From NCBI GenBank assembly GCA_902524945.1, contig CABZFF010000008.1, positions 1 to 46,643 of the forward strand: DNA of 46,643 nucleotides, given 5' to 3'. Shown piece by piece: positions 42,328-46,643 of this stretch. Position numbers and translations under genes: made by a program. Origin of the DNA: an uncultured Pelagibacteraceae bacterium. Its GTDB lineage: Bacteria > Pseudomonadota > Alphaproteobacteria > Pelagibacterales > Pelagibacteraceae. Numbering within the stretch: position 1 is the stretch's first letter; each line of letters begins with the position of its first letter. The notes under the pieces are model-generated. The model made no database searches. It worked only from the letters and a program-made list of their open reading frames with translations, and was not told the DNA's origin.

Positions 42328-43584
42328 CTAGATTTTAGCCATTTTAGCTTGATTGCCAAGTTCTTCTTCTATACGTAATAATCTATTGTATTTGGCTACT
42401 CTTTCAGATCTTGCTAATGATCCAGTTTTGATTTGTGAAGACATTGTAGCCACTGCCAAATCAGCTATAAATGTGTCTTCCGAGTCCCCTGACCTATGAG
42501 AGATAATAGTGTTGAAATTTGCTGCTTTTGCAATTGAGATAACCTTCAAAGTCTCAGTCAAAGTCCCTATTTGGTTGGGTTTTACCAATATAGAATTCGC
42601 TGTTTTTTCTTTAACACCTTTACTTAATCGCTTTGAATTAGTTACAAATAAATCATCACCGACAATTTGAACAGTTTTTCCGATTTCATTTGTTATTTTT
42701 TTCCAGGATTCCCAATCTTCCTCTGCAAAAGGATCTTCTATTGATTTAATTGGATAATTAGCGATTAATTTTTTATAGTAATTGATATTATCTTCAACAG
42801 AAGTGAAATTTTTTGATTGAATTGAATATTCACCTTTTTCATTAATCAACTCATTAGCAGCAACGTCTAAGCATATAACTATATCTTTTCCTGGTTCTAG
42901 ATTTGACTTTTCGATCGCATTGACTATTAAATCTAGCGCTTGTTCATTTGTGTCAATTGATGGAGCAAATCCTCCTTCATCTCCGACATTGGTCAGCATC
43001 TTGTTTAATTTTAGCAATTTTTTTAAATTTTGAATTACTAAATAACTTTTTTCAATAGCGTCTGTAAAGTTTTTAGCTGAGTCAGGTCTAATCATAAACT
43101 CTTGAATATTTAATTCGTTATCGGCATGAGCGCCTCCATTTATTATATTCATTAAGGGTATTGGAAGCGAATAATCATTTCCTAAATAATTATATAAAGA
43201 TTTTTTATTTGATAAAGCTGAACATTTTGAATTTGCAAGAGAAACTGCAAGAGTGGCATTTGCTCCTAGATTTTTTTTATTATCGCTTCCATCTAAATCT
43301 AACAAAACTTTATCAATATTTTCTTGATCATCTGACTCTAGTCCTATTAAACTTTTTGAAATTTTGTCATTAATATTTGCAACAGCATTATATATACTTT
43401 TACCTAAAAATTTATTTTTATCATTATCTCTCAATTCATGCGCCTCGAAAGCACCTGTTGATGCGCCCGAAGGAGAAATTGCTGAAGAAGATAAATCATT
43501 TTCTAAAAAGATTTCTGCCTCTACTGTCGGATTTCCTCTACTATCAAAGACTTGTCTGCCTTTTACACTTTTAATTTTTACCAT
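42328..43584 (-). CDS. eno: Enolase
   Basis: A 418-residue enzyme converting 2-phosphoglycerate to phosphoenolpyruvate. Seen are VFDSRGNPTVEAEIFL, ASTGAFEAHELRD, MNIINGGAHADNELNIQEF, NVGDEGGFAP, SIEDPFAEEDWESW, QIVGDDLFVT, ILVKPNQIGTLTE and SHRSGDSEDTFIADLAVA: the complete set of Mg2+ and catalytic residues. It lies between kdsA and ftsB, as is common in proteobacteria. Confidence 0.98.
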   Translation of the reverse strand: MVKIKSVKGRQVFDSRGNPTVEAEIFLENDLSSSAISPSGASTGAFEAHELRDNDKNKFLGKSIYNAVANINDKISKSLIGLESDDQENIDKVLLDLDGSDNKKNLGANATLAVSLANSKCSALSNKKSLYNYLGNDYSLPIPLMNIINGGAHADNELNIQEFMIRPDSAKNFTDAIEKSYLVIQNLKKLLKLNKMLTNVGDEGGFAPSIDTNEQALDLIVNAIEKSNLEPGKDIVICLDVAANELINEKGEYSIQSKNFTSVEDNINYYKKLIANYPIKSIEDPFAEEDWESWKKITNEIGKTVQIVGDDLFVTNSKRLSKGVKEKTANSILVKPNQIGTLTETLKVISIAKAANFNTIISHRSGDSEDTFIADLAVATMSSQIKTGSLARSERVAKYNRLLRIEEELGNQAKMAKI

Positions 43585-43586
43585 TA

Positions 43587-44408
43587 TTATTTTACTATTT
43601 TGTCAATCTCTGTAAGTTTTTTTAATAAAGTTTTTACTTCATTAAGTGGTAGCATATTCGGCCCATCTGATGGTGCATTATCCGGATCCTCATGGGTTTC
43701 CAAAAAAATTGCTCCAACACCAACTGCTATTGCTGCACGAGCTAAATAAGGGACAAACTCTCTTTGACCACCACTTTTCTCACCCATGCCCCCTGGTTGT
43801 TGTACTGAGTGAGTTGCATCAAAAACTATTGGGAAACCATATTGTGACATTATGGGTAAAGCTCTCATATCAGAAACAAGAGTATTATAACCAAAACTCG
43901 CGCCTCTCTCTGTTATTAAAATATTTTTATTTCCCGAGTCTTTAATTTTTTTTATAACATTAGCCATATCCCAAGGAGCCAAAAATTGTCCTTTTTTAAC
44001 ATTTATAATTTTACCTGTTTTAGCAGCTGCGATTAATAAGTCAGTTTGCCTACACAGGAACGCAGGAATTTGTAAAACATCAACATGCTTTGCGACAACT
44101 GAGCATTGATCTATAGTATGAATATCTGTTAGGACCGGTACTCCAACCTTCTCTCTTATTTTATCAAAAATTGGAAGTGATTTATCCAAACCCAAACCTC
44201 TTTTACCTTTCAAGCTGGTTCTATTGGCTTTGTCAAAAGATGTTTTGTAAATTAAATTTATTCCTAATTCACCGGTAATATGTTTGAGTTCAGTTGAAAT
44301 TTTTATCGCATGATCTTCATTTTCAAGCTGGCAAGGTCCGGCAATTAAAGTAAATGGTTTATTATTAGCTATCTCAAAATTGGAACATTTTACTTTATGA
44401 TTATTCAT
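43587..44408 (-). CDS. kdsA: 3-deoxy-D-manno-octulosonate 8-phosphate synthase
   Basis: A 273-residue enzyme that condenses phosphoenolpyruvate with arabinose 5-phosphate for the Kdo part of lipopolysaccharide. Seen are [80 protein letters not shown] and [17 protein letters not shown]. It shows that the organism makes a Gram-negative outer membrane. It overlaps pyrG by 4 bp. Confidence 0.97.
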   Translation of the reverse strand: MNNHKVKCSNFEIANNKPFTLIAGPCQLENEDHAIKISTELKHITGELGINLIYKTSFDKANRTSLKGKRGLGLDKSLPIFDKIREKVGVPVLTDIHTIDQCSVVAKHVDVLQIPAFLCRQTDLLIAAAKTGKIINVKKGQFLAPWDMANVIKKIKDSGNKNILITERGASFGYNTLVSDMRALPIMSQYGFPIVFDATHSVQQPGGMGEKSGGQREFVPYLARAAIAVGVGAIFLETHEDPDNAPSDGPNMLPLNEVKTLLKKLTEIDKIVK

Positions 44409-46027
44409 TTTTTAGAATTGATTTTAACTGCCTTAATAAATGATGAGAATAATGGATGTGGATCTAAAGGTCTAGATTTAAATTCAGGATGAAATTGCAC
44501 CCCAATAAACCATGGATGGTCTTTTAATTCAATAATTTCTGGTAATTTATTATCTGGAGATAATCCTGAGAAAATCATACCTTTATTTTCGAAATCCTTT
44601 TTGTAATTAATATTAACTTCGTATCTATGTCGATGTCTTTCATAAATCTTTAATGAGTTATAAATTTTACTTATTTTTGTGTCTTTTTTAAGTCTTGCTT
44701 CATAACTACCCAAACGCATAGTGCCGCCCAAATTTTTATCAGTTCCTTTCATTAATTTTCCGTCTTTTGTCCACTCGCTCATGAGACCCACTACAGAAGC
44801 TTTAGATGGTCCAAATTCACTAGAAGTAGCATTTTTAATATTTAATCTGTTTCTTGCGAATTCAATTATTGCCATTTGCATGCCGAAACAAATACCAAAA
44901 AAAGGAATTTTGTTTATTCTTGCGTAATTAATAGCTTCAATTTTTCCCTCTGTGCCTCTTTTTCCAAATCCACCCGGGATCAAAATTCCTGCAACATTTT
45001 TAAGTTTATTTTTAATTTCATTTAGTTTTAAATAATCAGATTCTAGCCTTACTAAATTTACTTTGAGATTATTAGCTATGCCACCATGAATTAAAGCTTC
45101 ATCTAATGATTTATAGGCATCTTTAAGCTCAACATACTTTCCAATAATTCCTATATTTACTTTTTCTTTTGAATTTAAAACTAAATTCGTAATTTTCTTC
45201 CAGGGTTGTAAGTTTACTTTTTTTCTCGATTTAATCTTAAAGAATCTTAACACTCTTTCATCTAATTTTTCTTTATTAAAACTTATTGGAGCTTCATATA
45301 TTGTTTTTACATCAACGGTTTCTATAACATCTTCAATCGCAACATTACAAAATAATGAAATTTTCTTTCTTTGATCTAATGGAATTGTTCTTTCTGATCT
45401 ACAAATAATAATATCTGGCTGGATGCCAATACTCCTTAACTCTTTAACTGAATGCTGCGTTGGTTTAGTTTTTATTTCATCAGATGCTCTCATATATGGA
45501 ACCAGAGTGAGATGAATGAATAAAGTATATTTTCTGCCTATTTCATTTGAGAATTGTCTTATTGCTTCCAAAAAAGGTAGGCTTTCAATGTCACCTACTG
45601 TTCCACCTATTTCACAAATAACAAAATCTTCTTTTGATACATCATTCTTGATAAATTCTTTAATGCGTTCTGTAATATGTGGTATAACCTGAACAGTCTT
45701 ACCTAAATACTTTCCTTGCCTTTCTTTTATTAATACGTCACTGTAAATCTTACCTGTTGTAATGTTATCTGATTTTTTTGCAGATATACCGGAAAATCTC
45801 TCATAATGGCCTAAATCTAAATCAGTTTCAGCACCATCATCGGTAACAAAAACTTCACCATGTTGAAACGGGTTCATAGTTCCAGGATCAATGTTTAAAT
45901 AAGGATCGAGCTTTCTAATTCTAACTTTATAGCCTCGCGACTGAAGTAAATAAGCTAATGATGCTGAAGATAATCCTTTGCCTAAAGATGAAACCACGCC
46001 GCCGGTAACGAATATATATCGCGCCAT
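44405..46027 (-). CDS. pyrG: CTP synthase
   Basis: A 540-residue enzyme that aminates UTP to CTP with glutamine. The N-terminal amidoligase domain shows [20 protein letters not shown] and [18 protein letters not shown]. The C-terminal glutamine amidotransferase domain shows [12 protein letters not shown], the nucleophile in [11 protein letters not shown], and the His-Glu pair in [12 protein letters not shown]. No ribosome binding site is visible; instead a 7-bp hairpin ends 1 base before the start codon. Confidence 0.97.
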   Translation of the reverse strand: MARYIFVTGGVVSSLGKGLSSASLAYLLQSRGYKVRIRKLDPYLNIDPGTMNPFQHGEVFVTDDGAETDLDLGHYERFSGISAKKSDNITTGKIYSDVLIKERQGKYLGKTVQVIPHITERIKEFIKNDVSKEDFVICEIGGTVGDIESLPFLEAIRQFSNEIGRKYTLFIHLTLVPYMRASDEIKTKPTQHSVKELRSIGIQPDIIICRSERTIPLDQRKKISLFCNVAIEDVIETVDVKTIYEAPISFNKEKLDERVLRFFKIKSRKKVNLQPWKKITNLVLNSKEKVNIGIIGKYVELKDAYKSLDEALIHGGIANNLKVNLVRLESDYLKLNEIKNKLKNVAGILIPGGFGKRGTEGKIEAINYARINKIPFFGICFGMQMAIIEFARNRLNIKNATSSEFGPSKASVVGLMSEWTKDGKLMKGTDKNLGGTMRLGSYEARLKKDTKISKIYNSLKIYERHRHRYEVNINYKKDFENKGMIFSGLSPDNKLPEIIELKDHPWFIGVQFHPEFKSRPLDPHPLFSSFIKAVKINSKK

Positions 46028-46028
46028 G

Positions 46029-46045
46029 GAAGTATGTTATACTTC
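46029..46045 (-). promoter_or_regulatory. Hairpin abutting the pyrG start codon
   Basis: On the minus strand GAAGTAT-AAC-ATACTTC is a perfect 7-bp inverted repeat with a 3-base loop, ending one base before the ATG of pyrG. It replaces the place of a Shine-Dalgarno sequence. A further 8-bp repeat (AGTAATTA 46053-46060, TAATTACT 46069-46076) spans the secG stop just upstream. Confidence 0.55.
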
Positions 46046-46071
46046 ATAAACTAGTAATTACAAAGTGTTAA

Positions 46072-46371
46072 TTACTTTGATTGAGGAATTTGTGGAAGGT
46101 TGGAATTTTGCTCTTCCTCTTTTTCTAAAACTGATTGTGTTTCACGAATTTCGTCTCTTGAGATTGCTACAATTGCAATACTACAAATAATAAATAAAGT
46201 GGCAATAATTGAGGTAAATTTAGTAAGAAATGTTCCTACCGATCTAGCAGAAGTGAAATTATCTTGTGAAACACCTAAACCTAAAGCTCCGCCTTCAGAT
46301 CTTTGTAAAAGTATTACAATAACTAATATTACAGCGAGAATAATATTAACTAAAATTAGCAAATCTTCCAT
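46072..46371 (-). CDS. secG: Protein translocase subunit SecG
   Basis: A 99-residue membrane protein with helices at about 3-21 and 50-70. The loop between them has LLQRSEGGALGLGVSQ, the conserved SecG motif, followed by a Thr/Ser-rich linker. It assists SecYE in export. It lies between tpiA and pyrG, its usual alphaproteobacterial position, with 5 bp to tpiA. Confidence 0.93.
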   Translation of the reverse strand: MEDLLILVNIILAVILVIVILLQRSEGGALGLGVSQDNFTSARSVGTFLTKFTSIIATLFIICSIAIVAISRDEIRETQSVLEKEEEQNSNLPQIPQSK

Positions 46372-46376
46372 GACGT

Positions 46377-46643
46377 TTATCTATAGTAATTTTTTATTAT
46401 ATCAATAAATTTTTTAGCTGATTTTGAAGCTCCGCCAATCAAAAAGCCATCGATTTCTTTTATTTCTTTAAATATTTCAACATTATTGCCGTCGACTGAT
46501 CCACCATAAAGAACTGGAGGACTTTTTTTCTTAAAAACACCCTTTAAAACTTTTTTTATAAAAATTATTGTTTTTTTTAAATCTTTTTGAGAGGGTATTT
46601 TTCCTGTTCCTATCGACCAAATAGGTTCATAAGCAACAATAAT
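46377..46643 (-). CDS. tpiA: Triosephosphate isomerase (5' end beyond window)
   Basis: The last 88 residues of triosephosphate isomerase, cut by the right edge. The visible start IIVAYEPIWSIGTGKIPS contains the active-site loop region (YEPIW.IGTG, just after the catalytic Glu loop). VLYGGSVDGNN and GFLIGGASKSAKKF form the phosphate-binding sites. The frame stops with TAA at 46377. It joins dihydroxyacetone phosphate from glycerol to lower glycolysis. Confidence 0.96.
   Translation of the reverse strand: MIVAYEPIWSIGTGKIPSQKDLKKTIIFIKKVLKGVFKKKSPPVLYGGSVDGNNVEIFKEIKEIDGFLIGGASKSAKKFIDIIKNYYR

Noticed and set aside
43161-43945. Several short plus-strand frames opposite eno and kdsA
   Set aside because: All are antisense to two strongly conserved enzymes and have no recognisable protein features.

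Overview
The window is a gene-dense, strongly AT-rich bacterial chromosome segment. Intergenic gaps are very short, stop and start codons often overlap, and I see no mobile elements. The gene content is that of a streamlined marine or aquatic alphaproteobacterium. Pointers are aapJQMP, ntrYX-trkAH, a fused ispDF, ratA beside lipA, and the order tpiA-secG-pyrG-kdsA-eno-ftsB. This fits the SAR11 (Pelagibacterales) or HIMB59/AEGEAN-169 type. Having both phosphofructokinase and pyruvate kinase argues against the best-known SAR11 subclade Ia isolates, which are reported to lack both, and favours another lineage such as subclade III/LD12 or HIMB59. The placement is inferred from gene content, not from phylogeny.

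Layout. (1) 1-5.7 kb: a glycoside-uptake locus with a GH63/MGH1-like hydrolase cut by the window edge, two unusual sugar ABC permeases, a binding protein and a divergent ATPase. (2) 5.7-8.1 kb: tRNA-Cys, tRNA-Asn, an XRE regulator with a T11G6 tract upstream, a secreted protein (tentatively DUF6134-like) and a cysteine synthase. (3) 8.1-12.4 kb: the general amino-acid ABC transporter aapJQMP. (4) 12.5-14.6 kb: zapE, galE and tRNA-Arg. (5) 14.6-18.7 kb: a ferric-iron ABC operon under a textbook Fur-type promoter, carrying a previously unlisted 56-residue CxxC protein and a structured intercistronic element. (6) 18.8-23.5 kb: small orphan genes, an MhpD-like protein, pfk, pyk and gap. (7) 23.5-32.3 kb: a GlpSTPQUV-type glycerol ABC transporter with glpK, gpsA and a SHOCT-type small protein. 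(8) 32.3-38.2 kb: trkH, trkA, ntrX, ntrY. (9) 38.2-46.6 kb: ispDF, pgpA, cinA, ratA, lipA, ftsB, eno, kdsA, pyrG, secG and tpiA (cut by the window edge).

The loci form a plausible carbon route. Glycerol is imported, phosphorylated by GlpK, oxidised by GpsA (no glpD is visible) and enters lower glycolysis through TpiA, Gap, Eno and Pyk. Sugar released by the hydrolase at the left edge could enter through Pfk. The gap gene directly follows the glycerol transporter genes.

The points most worth a second look are: complementary degeneracy in the two glycerol-transporter ATPases, implying one working ATP site; a DUF11-like domain inside a MalF-type permease; the Fur promoter with the CxxC protein and structured RNA; NtrX without the sigma-54 contact motif; a hairpin abutting the pyrG start codon; inverted repeats downstream of all four binding-protein genes; and the absence of pdhABC between ftsB and lipA.
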